Shown: in pieces, positions 1-8,501 of the stretch
How the letters are laid out: each line of letters opens with the position of its first letter
How positions within the stretch are numbered: the stretch's first letter is position 1
Source: Streptomyces sp. PTY087I2
GTDB taxonomy: Bacteria; Actinomycetota; Actinomycetes; Streptomycetales; Streptomycetaceae
Assembly: GCF_001687325.1 (NCBI RefSeq)
Contig: NZ_LZRD01000003.1
Coordinates: forward strand, 1 to 64,000
Length of the DNA stretch: 64,000 nucleotides
Direction of reading: 5' to 3'
Made by a program: the position numbers and the translations under genes
The notes under the pieces: model-generated
The model's input: only the letters and a program-made list of their open reading frames with translations
Databases searched by the model: none
Told to the model about the DNA's origin: nothing

Positions 1-1456
1 CGGCCCCGGCGACGGCCTGCCCGGCGCCCGGATCCGGGTCGACCGGCTCCGCGACCCCGTCCGCACCCCGGTCCCGCCCGGAGCGCCCCCGGCCCCGTCC
101 GCCGTGGCCTTCGCGGCTTGCCGGGCCTGGGTCCCCCTCGGCCGCCGCACCGCCGAAGCGGGCGCCGCGCGGGGCGGGCACGCGGGAACGTTCGGGTTCG
201 GGCGGCCCGGGGAGGGGCGAGGGGGCGTATGCGGCGGCCTCTTCATCATCGACATCCAGCCCGGCGAACCGTGCGCCACGGGGCTTCTTGCGCCGGGGGG
301 TGGGGGCGGGGGCGGGCGGGCCGCTGGAGGGCTGGGGCGTTCGGTGGGGCTCGGTGGGGCTGGAGGTCTCAACGGCCCTGCGAGGCTCGGCGGGCCCGGA
401 GGGGGCGGTGGGTCCGTGGGGCTCGGTGGGCCTGGAGTCCTCGGGGTCCCCGACAGCCCCGAGAGGCCCGGTGGACCCATAGGACGCGGCGGCCCCGGTG
501 GGCCCGAAGGCTCCGTAGGGCTGGGCGGGCCCATGGGGCTCGGCGGCCCATGAAGGCTCGGCGGGCCCGGAGGGGGCAGTGTCCGCGTAGGGCCCGGCGG
601 CAAGGCCGGCCGGAGGCTCGGAAGCCTCGGGGTCCCAGGTCTCGGGGGCCTCCGGGGCGAAAGCCCCGGCGGGGCCGCCCCGAGCGGTGTCATCGGTCCA
701 CACCGGTTCGCCCTCCGTCCCCGGACCCCGGCCGTACGGGTGCCCGGCCACCGCCTCCCCGGCCTCGGCCTCCGCGCGCGGCTGCGGGACTCTGCCCGCC
801 CCGGCGGACCTGGCGGCGGAGGTCGCGGCCCCGGCGGACCCGGCCGCTCCGGCGGAACCAGCTCCCCCGGCAGCCTCCGTGAACCCGGCGGGCCCGGAGG
901 CCGTGGCCCCCGCGGGCCCAGAGGCCCCCGCCCCGCCCGCCCCCGCGCGCCGCCCCTCCCCGTCCTCCGAGCGCAGCCAGCCCTCGGGGGCCGCCACCGC
1001 CGCCAGCCGCTTGCGGAGCTCCGTGCAGCGGGCGGTGGCCCGTTCGTGGTCGTCGCGGGCCCAGGCCAGCGCGTCCGGGTCGGACGGGGCCGGGGCGCGC
1101 AGGCGCTCCGCCGCCCGGTGCTGTTCGCGGACCATCAACTCCAGGCGGTGGACGAGCTCCTGGCGGCCGCCGGGTCGCCGGTCGTGGGCGGCGGCGGACG
1201 CGGAGTAGAGCGCGGCGGCGCGGACCGAGACCTGCTCGGCGAACCGCGTGCCGTGCAGGGCCGCGAGATCCGCGAGCAGCGACTCCACCACGTCCCAGGG
1301 CGGGATCTCCACCCCGTCGAGGCAGGACCGCATGCCCGCCGGGTCGCGCCGGGCGAAGACCCCGTACCAGCCCCGCCCGGGGTCGAGGCGCGCCACCAGA
1401 TCCCGCAGGTACTGCGCGAACGCCCCTACTTCGTACGCCTGCTGATGCACCGTCAT
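1..1456 (-). CDS. Pro/Ala/Gly-rich hypothetical protein, N-terminal 485 residues (C-terminus beyond window)
   Basis: An uninterrupted frame runs leftward from an ATG at 1456 to the window edge, so the stop codon is not visible. A GAGGG sits about five bases before the ATG. The first ~165 residues (start MTVHQQAYEVGAFAQYLRDL) look like a compact, mostly helical domain with several charged helices. After that the chain is dominated by Pro, Ala, Gly and Ser, and around residues 285-375 a short PxEPHGPxxP-like unit recurs, so this part is probably disordered. I see no catalytic motif, signal peptide or membrane segment. Similar streptomycete proteins are often labelled tegument-like, which reflects composition rather than homology. 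Function unknown; the gene itself is well supported by continuous openness and GC3 bias. Confidence 0.7.
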   Translation of the reverse strand, partial: MTVHQQAYEVGAFAQYLRDLVARLDPGRGWYGVFARRDPAGMRSCLDGVEIPPWDVVESLLADLAALHGTRFAEQVSVRAAALYSASAAAHDRRPGGRQELVHRLELMVREQHRAAERLRAPAPSDPDALAWARDDHERATARCTELRKRLAAVAAPEGWLRSEDGEGRRAGAGGAGASGPAGATASGPAGFTEAAGGAGSAGAAGSAGAATSAARSAGAGRVPQPRAEAEAGEAVAGHPYGRGPGTEGEPVWTDDTARGGPAGAFAPEAPETWDPEASEPPAGLAAGPYADTAPSGPAEPSWAAEPHGPAQPYGAFGPTGAAASYGSTGPLGAVGDPEDSRPTEPHGPTAPSGPAEPRRAVETSSPTEPHRTPQPSSGPPAPAPTPRRKKPRGARFAGLDVDDEEAAAYAPSPLPGPPEPERSRVPAPRGARFGGAAAEGDPGPASREGHGGRGRGRSGRDRGADGVAEPVDPDPGAGQAVAGA

Positions 1457-1628
1457 CGTCGCCCTCGCCGACCGCCGACCGTCGACTGGAGCCTTCCAGT
1501 CCGGAGGCATTCGACCGCAGCCGTGTTACAGCGCGGCTACGCGCAGCTTTCGGGCGCGCTGCGGCGGGAGCACGGCCGCCGGGCCGCGCGCCCCCCCGGA
1601 ACGAGGAGGCCCGGAAGGCTCGGAACGC

Positions 1629-2009
1629 TCAGAAAGTGATGGCGATCCCGGTGTGCGGCCGCTTGCCGAGCCGGGCGATCGTGGCGGGCCAGTCGACGAG
1701 CCAGAACTTCCACGTGTACTTGCGGGCCAGCAGTTTGCGCGCCGCGCGAGTGCCGTCCTCGTCGAGGAGCCTGGCCTCGCCCTCGGCGCTGGGGGCGCCG
1801 TCGGCGATCCTGCCGCGTACGTCGCAGACGGTGACCACGACCTTGCCGTTGTTGCGCAGCCGCTTCACCTTCCACGAGTCGGAGCGGGTCCAGACGTACA
1901 GCACATCCCCCTCGGCGGCGGCCCAGACGGGCGTCGCGACGGGCGTGCCGTTCTTCCGGTACGTGGTCAGGCTGACGTACTCGCTGCGCGCGAAGTCCTG
2001 GAGAGTCAC
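1629..2009 (-). CDS. PPOX-class (F420-type) oxidoreductase
   Basis: 126 residues from a GTG start. The N-terminus (TLQDFARSEYVSLTTYRKNG followed by TPVATPVW) and the central strand pair around 'VLYVWTRSDSWKVKRLRNNG' are typical of the split-barrel pyridoxamine-5-phosphate-oxidase-like family that actinobacteria use for F420- or flavin-dependent reduction. The short length matches the single-domain PPOX class. It probably acts as a cytoplasmic dimer; the substrate is unknown. A TAGGGT hexamer (2017-2022, read on minus) lies seven bases before the GTG with only a weak Shine-Dalgarno sequence, so the mRNA may be leaderless. The next gene upstream, an XRE regulator, is on the same strand 41 bp away, so they may be co-transcribed. 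Confidence 0.85.
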   Translation of the reverse strand: MTLQDFARSEYVSLTTYRKNGTPVATPVWAAAEGDVLYVWTRSDSWKVKRLRNNGKVVVTVCDVRGRIADGAPSAEGEARLLDEDGTRAARKLLARKYTWKFWLVDWPATIARLGKRPHTGIAITF

Positions 2010-2050
2010 GGGCGTGACCCTACGCCCTGCCCGTTACACCCGCCGCGCCG

Positions 2051-2356
2051 CTACGCGATCAGCGGCGCCGCGCCCGGCACCGGAGTCGGCACCGCGGCCC
2101 GCACCTCGGCCGGCTCCGCCGCGCAGCTGCCGAGGATCTCGTCGAGCGAGAGGCCCAGCGCACCGGCGAGGGCCGCCACGGTGAAGAAGGCGGGCGTCGG
2201 GGCGCGGCCGGTCTCGATCTTCCGGAGGGTCTCCGCGGAGATTCCGGCGCTCGCGGCGACGGCGGCCATGCTGCGCTCCCCGCGCGCCGCACGGAGTAGC
2301 GCGCCGAGCCGTTCGCCGCGCAGGCGCTCTTCGGGGGTGAGTGGGGTGCGGACCAT
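2051..2356 (-). CDS. XRE-family helix-turn-helix regulator, divergent from methionine aminopeptidase
   Basis: 101 residues. A charged N-terminal helix is followed by an XRE/Cro HTH at about residues 20-75: 'MAAVAASAGISAETLRKIETG' spans helices 2-3 and 'FFTVAALAGALGLSLDEIL' helix 4 onward. The Ala/Pro-rich tail has no recognisable ligand domain. The gene starts 73 bp from the divergent methionine aminopeptidase, and the gap holds three copies of an octamer CTATACCG arranged as a direct and an inverted repeat, the natural operator candidate. A TAGGAT box (2363-2368, minus) stands six bases before the ATG with no Shine-Dalgarno, suggesting a leaderless message. Inferred role: autoregulator that also controls the peptidase gene. 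Confidence 0.85.
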   Translation of the reverse strand: MVRTPLTPEERLRGERLGALLRAARGERSMAAVAASAGISAETLRKIETGRAPTPAFFTVAALAGALGLSLDEILGSCAAEPAEVRAAVPTPVPGAAPLIA

Positions 2357-2384
2357 GGGCCCATCCTACTACGGGATGCGATTT

Positions 2385-2425
2385 CTATACCGTTATTACT
2401 ATACCGATTCGACCGGTATAGTAAT
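2385..2425. promoter_or_regulatory. Divergent operator/promoter between XRE regulator and map
   Basis: A perfect 12-bp inverted repeat, ATTACTATACCG (2395-2406) and CGGTATAGTAAT (2414-2425), is separated by 7 bp. A third copy of the half-site CTATACCG lies at 2385-2392, 14 bp from the second in direct orientation. The right arm contains TATAGT (2417-2422), which would be a -10 box placing transcription start at about the ATG at 2430. The left copies coincide with the -35 zone of the XRE gene. An AT-rich perfect dyad is striking in this GC-rich DNA. Confidence 0.7.
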
Positions 2426-2429
2426 GGGC

Positions 2430-3197
2430 ATGGTGCACATCAAGACGGACACACAGATGAACGCGATGCGCGAGGCCGGCCGGGTCGTCGCGCAGATCCT
2501 GACCCGGGCGCGGGAGATCGCGGCGGTCGGCGTGACGCCCCGACAGCTGGACGAGGCGGCCCGCGAGGTGCTGAGCAAGGCCAAAGCCGCCTCCCCCTTC
2601 CTGAACTACAAGCCGCACTTCGCGCCCACCCCGTTCCCCGCCGTCATCTGCGTCTCGGTCAACGACGCGGTCGTCCACGGCATCCCGTCCGCCGAGCCGC
2701 TGCGGGACGGGGACCTGGTCAGCGTGGACGCGGGCGCCCTCCTCGACGGCTGGGCCGGCGACTCGGCGATCAGTTTCACCGTGGGCGAGGCCCGCCCGGA
2801 GGACACCCGGCTCATCGCCACCGCGAACGAGGCCCTGGCGGCGGGGATCGACGCGGCCGTGGTCGGCAACCGGATCGGCGACATCGCCCACGCGATCGGC
2901 ACGGTCTGCCGCGACGCGGGCTACGGCATCCTGGAGGGCTACGGCGGCCACGGCATCGGCCGGTCCATGCACGAGGACCCCTCCGTGCCGAACGAGGGAC
3001 GGCCGGGGCGCGGCATGACGCTGCGGCACGGAATGGTCCTGGCGATCGAGCCGATGCTGCTCGCCGGGGGCCTCGACGAGTTCCGCCACGACCCCGACGG
3101 CTGGACGCTGCGGACGACGGACGGCAGCCGGGCCTCGCACGCCGAGCACACGGTGGCGATCACGAACGACGGCCCGCGCGTCCTGACCGCGCTCTGA
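2430..3197 (+). CDS. map: Type I methionine aminopeptidase
   Basis: 255 residues from the ATG at 2430, in the family range for the catalytic domain without an N-terminal zinc extension. It removes initiator Met from nascent proteins in the cytoplasm. The five metal ligands of the pita-bread fold are visible: Asp in 'VDAGALL', Asp in 'GDSAISF', His in 'GGHGIGR', Glu in 'AIEPML' and Glu in 'HAEHT'. The substrate-binding His lies in 'VVHGIPS'. There is an in-frame ATG at 2424, but it lies inside the palindrome's right arm; I prefer 2430 because a TATAGT box seven bases upstream and the lack of a ribosome site fit a leaderless mRNA. Streptomycetes usually carry several map paralogues, so this may be a regulated accessory copy rather than the housekeeping one. 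Confidence 0.93.
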   Translation: MVHIKTDTQMNAMREAGRVVAQILTRAREIAAVGVTPRQLDEAAREVLSKAKAASPFLNYKPHFAPTPFPAVICVSVNDAVVHGIPSAEPLRDGDLVSVDAGALLDGWAGDSAISFTVGEARPEDTRLIATANEALAAGIDAAVVGNRIGDIAHAIGTVCRDAGYGILEGYGGHGIGRSMHEDPSVPNEGRPGRGMTLRHGMVLAIEPMLLAGGLDEFRHDPDGWTLRTTDGSRASHAEHTVAITNDGPRVLTAL

Positions 3198-3227
3198 GCG
3201 CCCCTCCAGGCAACCCCGGACCCCCGG

Positions 3228-3947
3228 CTACGAGCGCCCGACGAACTCCCTCGCCAGGGCCGCTCCCCGGCTCTGCGCCCGCGCGCGGCTCTCGATCGGG
3301 GAGATGCGGGAGTCCTTGAACGCGATGTACGTGACGCCGGACGCGGCGCCCCCGGTCGACGAGTCGGGGTCGATGCCCAGCGCCTTCGCCATGGCGTACG
3401 ACGCCTCCCCGATGATGCCCGTGGGGCCGGTGTCGCCGATCACTCCGTACCGCACCCGGTCCCGGTACACGACCGCCACCACGCTGCCCCCGGTGAGCCC
3501 GGACTTCCGGTAGTCCCACACCTTGCTCGGGCCCGGTACGACCACATGGGGCAGTGCGGCCGAGTCGAGGGGTTCGCCTCGGGAACTCTGGAACGCGGTC
3601 TCCGGCAGGAAGTACGGGTCGGTCTTCCGGTTGCAGGCCTTCGTCTTCCGGCCGTCGCAGTCGATGTCCATGTCCGCCTTCCAGAACACGGCGTCCCCTG
3701 TGCCGCAGACCGGAACCGTGGCCTTCGCACTACCGCTGTCCGTGCGGTACTTGCCCTTCGAGATCCGGGAACAGGCGCGGACCTCGGCGAGCAGTTCGGC
3801 GGCGGTCACCGCGTCCGTCACCTCGTCAGCCTCCGCTTCCGTCTCCTGGCCGGAGGCGGAAGCGGAGGCTGACGCGGGCAGCGCCGTCGCTCCGAGGAGG
3901 GCGGCGCCGCAGGCGGCGGATGTCAGGGTGAGCATGCGGGTGCGCAT
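3228..3947 (-). CDS. Secreted glycoside hydrolase family 75 chitosanase
   Basis: 239 residues. Residues 1-30 form a Sec signal peptide ending in an ASASASA-type cleavage zone. The rest matches the GH75 (fungal-type chitosanase) fold: 'DAVFWKADMDIDCDG' early, then 'GDTGPTGIIGEAS', where the Asp and Glu nine residues apart correspond to the family's catalytic pair, then 'GVTYIAF' near the C-terminus. It should hydrolyse beta-1,4 bonds of chitosan outside the cell. It is convergent with map across 30 bp and followed by the gamma-glutamyltransferase gene on the same strand 78 bp upstream. No carbohydrate-binding module is present. Confidence 0.85.
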   Translation of the reverse strand: MRTRMLTLTSAACGAALLGATALPASASASASGQETEAEADEVTDAVTAAELLAEVRACSRISKGKYRTDSGSAKATVPVCGTGDAVFWKADMDIDCDGRKTKACNRKTDPYFLPETAFQSSRGEPLDSAALPHVVVPGPSKVWDYRKSGLTGGSVVAVVYRDRVRYGVIGDTGPTGIIGEASYAMAKALGIDPDSSTGGAASGVTYIAFKDSRISPIESRARAQSRGAALAREFVGRS

Positions 3948-4025
3948 GGTGCGGAAGGACCCTTCCCGTAGGCGAGGGCCCCTGCGGGCCCGTGGCGGCG
4001 GCGTCCGGCGCCGCCCCTCCCCGCC

Positions 4026-5849
4026 TCAGTGCCCGCGGCCCGGACCCGGATGCACCACCATGGCCGAGCCACCGCCCCGGCGCACCTTTTCCGCCGCCGC
4101 CAGCCAACGGCCGTCGGGCAGCCGCTGCACCCCGGTGGCGGCGCCGATCTCCGGGTTCTGCTTGAACGCGTGACCGCGCTTCTCCAGCTCCGCGCGGACC
4201 GGGCTGTTCCACAGGTCCGGCTCGATCTCGGTCGTCGGCGCGTTGCGCTGGCTGGCGCGCGGCGCGGCGATCGCGTCGACCAGCGGAAGCCCCCGGTCCA
4301 GGTGTCCGGTGAGCGACTGGAGCACGGTCGTGATGATCGTGGCCCCGCCCGGCGAGCCGAGGGCCAGCACCGGCTTGCCGTGCTTCAGCACGATGGTCGG
4401 CGCCATCGACGAGCGCGGCCGCTTGCCCGGTGCCGGCAGGTTCGGGTCGTGCACCGCCGGGTCGGCGGGGGCGAAGGAGAAGTCGGTCAGCTCGTTGTTG
4501 AGCAGGAAGCCGCGCCCGGGCACGGTGATGGCGCTGCCGCCGGTGGACTCGATCGTCAGGGTGTAGGCGACGACGTTGCCCCACTTGTCGGCCGTTGTCA
4601 GATGGGTGGTGCTCTCGCCCTCGTACGTCGTCGGCGCGGCCCTGCCGCCACTGCCGCACCGCTCCGGGTTTCGTGGGTCGCCCGGCGCCAGCGGGCTGGT
4701 CAGCGCTCTGTCGTCCCGGATCAGGCACTCCCGCGTGTCCGCGAACCGCTGACTCAGCAGTTCCTTCGTCGGTACGTCCTCGAAGGCGGGGTCGCCGACC
4801 CAGCGGCCCCGGTCGGCGAACGCGATCCGGCTCGCCTCGATGAGCCGGTGGAGGTACTGGGTCCGGTCGACCCGGGAGAGGTCGGTGGACTCCAGGATGT
4901 TGAGGGCCTCACCGACGCTGGTGCCGCCGGACGAGGAGGGGGCCATGCCGTAGACCTCCAGGCCCCGGTAGTTCACCCTGGTCGGGTCCTGGCGCAGGGT
5001 GCGGTAGGAGGCCAGGTCCTTGCGGGTGAGGTCGCCGGGACGGACGACCCGGGTGGCGTCCGGGTCGACGGGCGGCTTGCGGACCGTACGGACGATGTCG
5101 TCGGCCAACGCGCCCCCGTACAGCTCGTCGACGCCTTCGCGGCCGAGCTTCTCGTACGTACGCGCCAGGTCGGGGTTCTTGAACACCGAGCCGACGACGG
5201 GGAGTTCGCCGCCCGGCAGGAAGAGCTTCGCGGAGGCCGGGAAGTCGGCGAACCGGGCCTGGTTGGCGGCCGTCTGCGAGCGGAACGTGTCGTCGACGAC
5301 GAAGCCGTCCCGGGCCAGGCGTTCGGCCGGTTTCAGCAGCGTACGCAGGGACTTGCTGCCCCACGCGTCCAGCGCCCGGTCCCAGGTGGCCGGGGTGCCG
5401 GGCGTACCGACGCCGAGCCCGCTGGTCACCCCCTCCTCGAACGGGATCGGCTTGCCGTTCTCCAGGAACAGGGAGGCGTCCGCGCTGCGCGGGGCGGTCT
5501 CGCGGCCGTCGATCGTCTGCACCCGGCGCGTCTTCGCGTCGTAGTGGACGAAGTAGCCACCGCCGCCGATGCCCGCCGAATAGGGCTCCGTCACGCCGAG
5601 CGCGGCCGCGGTGGCCACGGCCGCGTCCACCGCGTTGCCTCCCTGGCGTAACACCTCGATCCCGACGGCCGACGCGTCCGGGTCGACGCTGGAGACCGCT
5701 CCCCCGTGGCCCACCGCCACCGGGGACTTGGGCGACGCGGGGCGCGGAGTGGTGGTCGCCGCCGAGGTCGCCGGGGCGGCGGCTCCGAGCGAGGCGACCA
5801 CGGCGAGTACGGCCAGCAGGGACGTGTTCCGACCGACGGAACGGCGCAT
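4026..5849 (-). CDS. ggt: Gamma-glutamyltransferase
   Basis: 607 residues, full length for the Ntn-hydrolase GGT precursor. A signal peptide (about residues 1-30, ending near 'APATSAA') directs export. The autoprocessing nucleophile is the first Thr of 'STTHLTT' at residue 414, which splits the precursor into large and small subunits. Other signatures are 'GGNAVDAAVA' and 'GIGGGGYFVHYD' near the N-terminus and 'LNNELTDF' after the nucleophile. It cleaves or transfers the gamma-glutamyl group of glutathione and related peptides outside the membrane. It is 78 bp upstream of the chitosanase gene on the same strand and may share a transcript with it. The oxyanion-hole glycines are in 'LGSPGGATI'. 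Confidence 0.95.
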   Translation of the reverse strand: MRRSVGRNTSLLAVLAVVASLGAAAPATSAATTTPRPASPKSPVAVGHGGAVSSVDPDASAVGIEVLRQGGNAVDAAVATAAALGVTEPYSAGIGGGGYFVHYDAKTRRVQTIDGRETAPRSADASLFLENGKPIPFEEGVTSGLGVGTPGTPATWDRALDAWGSKSLRTLLKPAERLARDGFVVDDTFRSQTAANQARFADFPASAKLFLPGGELPVVGSVFKNPDLARTYEKLGREGVDELYGGALADDIVRTVRKPPVDPDATRVVRPGDLTRKDLASYRTLRQDPTRVNYRGLEVYGMAPSSSGGTSVGEALNILESTDLSRVDRTQYLHRLIEASRIAFADRGRWVGDPAFEDVPTKELLSQRFADTRECLIRDDRALTSPLAPGDPRNPERCGSGGRAAPTTYEGESTTHLTTADKWGNVVAYTLTIESTGGSAITVPGRGFLLNNELTDFSFAPADPAVHDPNLPAPGKRPRSSMAPTIVLKHGKPVLALGSPGGATIITTVLQSLTGHLDRGLPLVDAIAAPRASQRNAPTTEIEPDLWNSPVRAELEKRGHAFKQNPEIGAATGVQRLPDGRWLAAAEKVRRGGGSAMVVHPGPGRGH

Positions 5850-5954
5850 ACGTACCTCCAGTCAACGGATCTCCGCCGCAGGGTAGCCCCGGGAAACCCG
5901 GATCGTCAGGACCGCCTCGAACGGATACCCGAATGACCGATACCATGCGCGCCC

Positions 5955-6698
5955 ATGACGGACGACGTGCGCAACATCGTGCTGGGCGTGATAGCCGCCG
6001 GGGTCAGTGCCTCGCTGGGCTGGCTGGCCCGAACCTATCTCTGGCGGCGGGGACTCCGCCGCAAACAGGCCTTCTTCGGGCTGCCGACGAACTCCGAATG
6101 CCTGCTGGTGGTCAACCGCTACGCGGGCGCCGAGGGGTCGGTGCACCGCCACGACGCCTTCGCCCTGCTGGAACTCTCCGCGCTCATCAAGGACTGCGGT
6201 GCCCATGCGCAGATCGTCACCCATGACACGGCCCAGCAGGGGTTCGGGGAGCGTACGGAGTACTGCGTCGGCGGCCCGACGTCCAACCAGCGGATGGCGG
6301 CGCATCTGCGGACCCTGCTGCCCGGGGTGCGGATCAACGTCGAGCAGGATCCGGGGCCGGACCGGGTGGCGTTCCAGGTCGGCTCGGAGCGCTACCGGAT
6401 GGAGCCGGGCACCGCGGAGTACGTCCTGCTCGCCCGGCTGACGGGCGGTCAGGAGTCGCGCCCGGTCTTCCTGTTCTGCGGTCAGCGGGCCATCACCAAC
6501 CAGGCGGCCACCCGTTACGTCACCCGCAACTACGACAAGCTGCGCCGCAAGCACGGGAACAAGTCGTTCTGCCTGCTGCTGAAGGTCGTCAACTCCCAGG
6601 CGTACGGCCCCGATGTGGTCGAGCTGGTCGGCGATGTGACCCGCGAGGCCCAGTCCCCCACCCCGAGCACGCCCGCCTCGCACCGGGCGGGCAGCTGA
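5955..6698 (+). CDS. Membrane-anchored conserved hypothetical protein
   Basis: 247 residues. One N-terminal membrane segment (about residues 6-26, 'IVLGVIAAGVSASLGWL') is followed by basic residues, putting the ~215-residue globular part in the cytoplasm. That part carries 'CVGGPTSNQRMAAHL', a glycine-rich GGPxSN loop of the kind seen in Rossmann-like nucleotide-binding folds, and alternating beta strands ('VFLFCGQRAI', 'SFCLLLKVV'). I do not recognise the family. TACCAT lies eight bases before the ATG with no ribosome site, so the mRNA may be leaderless. It is divergent from ggt and convergent with murJ (12 bp gap). A membrane-tethered ligand sensor is possible but unproven. Confidence 0.75.
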   Translation: MTDDVRNIVLGVIAAGVSASLGWLARTYLWRRGLRRKQAFFGLPTNSECLLVVNRYAGAEGSVHRHDAFALLELSALIKDCGAHAQIVTHDTAQQGFGERTEYCVGGPTSNQRMAAHLRTLLPGVRINVEQDPGPDRVAFQVGSERYRMEPGTAEYVLLARLTGGQESRPVFLFCGQRAITNQAATRYVTRNYDKLRRKHGNKSFCLLLKVVNSQAYGPDVVELVGDVTREAQSPTPSTPASHRAGS

Positions 6699-6709
6699 CC
6701 GGAGCCGCC

Positions 6710-8359
6710 TCAGCGGCGCAGCCGTGCCCGGCCGGCCGTCAGCATCGCGGTGATCTCCGTTATCCCGAGCGGCCGGGCCAGCAGCACCACGCCGAGGAGA
6801 AGCGTGAGTGTCCCGGCCCCGGCTGCCGCCACGTCGCCCACCCCTTCCGCGGCGCGCGCAGCCCCGTACGCCAGGGCCCCGGCGGGCAGGCAGGCGGCGA
6901 TGAGGCGGGCGTGCGCGCCGAGGGTCGGTGAGCGCAGCAGGGAGCCGGCGCCGGGCCCCGAGAGCCGGCGGGTCAGGACGTACGCGGTGACGGCGAACCC
7001 GGCGCAGAAGGCCACCGTGCTCGCCCCGGCCATCCCGGTCACCGCCCAGCGCGCCGGGAGCAGCAGATAGGCGACGGCCGTCAGGCCCGCCTGGACGGCG
7101 GCGATCACCAGGTTGAGAAGAAACGGGGTGCGGGTGTCGCTCATCGCGTAGAAGCCGCGCGAGAGGACGTACTGCCCGGAGAAGGCGATCAGTCCGGGGG
7201 CGAAGGCCATCATGATTCCGGCCATCACCGTGACGTCGGCGGCGGTGGTGCGTCCGTATCCGAGGACCGAGCCGATCACCCACGGCGCGAGCACCAGCAG
7301 GACCGTGGCGGCGGGCACCACGACGGCGGCGCTGGTACGCAGGGCGTACGCGACGTCGCGCCGCACCCCGGCGAGGTCGCCGTCGGCCGCGGCCCGGCTC
7401 ATCCGGGGCATCAGTGCGGTGACCAGCGAGACCGTGACGATGCCCTGCGGGACGACCCAGAGCTGGTAGGCGTAGCTGTACGCGGTGTAGCCCGCGCCGC
7501 CCGCGACGTGCTGCTCGGTGGCGTGGAGTCCGCTGGCGGTGGAGAGCCGGGTGACGACCCAGTACGCGAGCTGATTGGTGAGCACGAGCAGCACCAGCCA
7601 GCCGGCGGCGCGTATCGGCCGGGTCAGTCCGCTGCCGCGCCAGTCGAACCGGGGCCGCCAGCGGAACTTCGCGGCGCGCAGCGCGGGTATCAGGGCGAGC
7701 GTCTGCACGGCTATCCCCGCGGTGGTGCCCCAGCCGAGGAGGTGGGCGTGCGTGTCGGTGAGGGTGCCGTCGGCGTTCGCGGCGACGCCGATGTAGAGGC
7801 CGAACACCCCGATGATCACGATGTTGTTGAGGACCGGGGTCCACATCATCGCGCCGAACCTGCCGCGTGCGTTGAGGACTTGGCCGAGCAGCGTGAAGAG
7901 CCCGTAGAAGAGGATCTGCGGCAGACAGTAGCGGGCCAGCGCGATCGTCAACTCCGCCTGGCGGCCCTCGTAGTCGGTGTAGAGGCCGACGACGAGAGGC
8001 GCCGCCGCCACGGCGAGCGCGGTGAGGGCGAGGAGGCCGACGGTGCACAGGGTGAGCAGCCGGTCGGTGTACGCGGCTCCGCCGTCGGCATGCTCCTTGG
8101 CGGCGCGGACCAGTTCGGGGACGAAGACGGCGTTGAGCGCGCCGCCGATGAGGAGGATGTAGAGGATGTTGGGGACGGTGTTGGCGACCGTGTAGCCGTC
8201 GGCGGTCAGGCCGGTGCCGAGCGCGGCGACGACGACCGCCGAGCGGACGAAGCCGGTGGCGCGCGAGACGACGGATCCGGCCGCCATCACGGCCCCGCTG
8301 CGCAGCACGGATGCGGGCCGGGCCGGTGGGCCGGTGGTGCTGGTGGCGGTCGCGCTCAC
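6710..8359 (-). CDS. murJ: MurJ/MviN-type lipid II flippase paralogue
   Basis: 549 residues from a GTG at 8359, preceded by GGGGGA at suitable spacing. The frame is open much further upstream, but that part overlaps the divergent L,D-transpeptidase gene and is a shadow. The protein has about 14 predicted membrane helices, as in MurJ, with the family signatures 'MAAGSVVSRATGFVRSAVV' in helix 1, 'NTVPNILYILLIGGALNAVFVPE' in helix 2 and a conserved 'RGFYAMSDTRTP' segment. It would move lipid-linked peptidoglycan precursor across the membrane. Being next to a divergent peptidoglycan cross-linking enzyme supports a wall role. Streptomycetes have more than one MurJ homologue, so it need not be the essential copy. 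Confidence 0.88.
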   Translation of the reverse strand: MSATATSTTGPPARPASVLRSGAVMAAGSVVSRATGFVRSAVVVAALGTGLTADGYTVANTVPNILYILLIGGALNAVFVPELVRAAKEHADGGAAYTDRLLTLCTVGLLALTALAVAAAPLVVGLYTDYEGRQAELTIALARYCLPQILFYGLFTLLGQVLNARGRFGAMMWTPVLNNIVIIGVFGLYIGVAANADGTLTDTHAHLLGWGTTAGIAVQTLALIPALRAAKFRWRPRFDWRGSGLTRPIRAAGWLVLLVLTNQLAYWVVTRLSTASGLHATEQHVAGGAGYTAYSYAYQLWVVPQGIVTVSLVTALMPRMSRAAADGDLAGVRRDVAYALRTSAAVVVPAATVLLVLAPWVIGSVLGYGRTTAADVTVMAGIMMAFAPGLIAFSGQYVLSRGFYAMSDTRTPFLLNLVIAAVQAGLTAVAYLLLPARWAVTGMAGASTVAFCAGFAVTAYVLTRRLSGPGAGSLLRSPTLGAHARLIAACLPAGALAYGAARAAEGVGDVAAAGAGTLTLLLGVVLLARPLGITEITAMLTAGRARLRR

Positions 8360-8501
8360 TGGTGGTCCCCCGCGTTCCTCGGATCGGCCGACGGGCGATC
8401 GTAACGCGGGGAAAGCGGCCGGATTTTCCGGTGCGCGGAAGGAACCCGGCCTGGGGGAAATACCTCTCCCCTGCTGAGCACCCAGCCCTGGAGGTCTTTC
8501 C

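Noticed and set aside
8360..8501. c-di-AMP (ydaO-type) riboswitch upstream of the L,D-transpeptidase, as found before some streptomycete wall genes
   Set aside because: The conserved ydaO core sequences are absent and the gap is too short.
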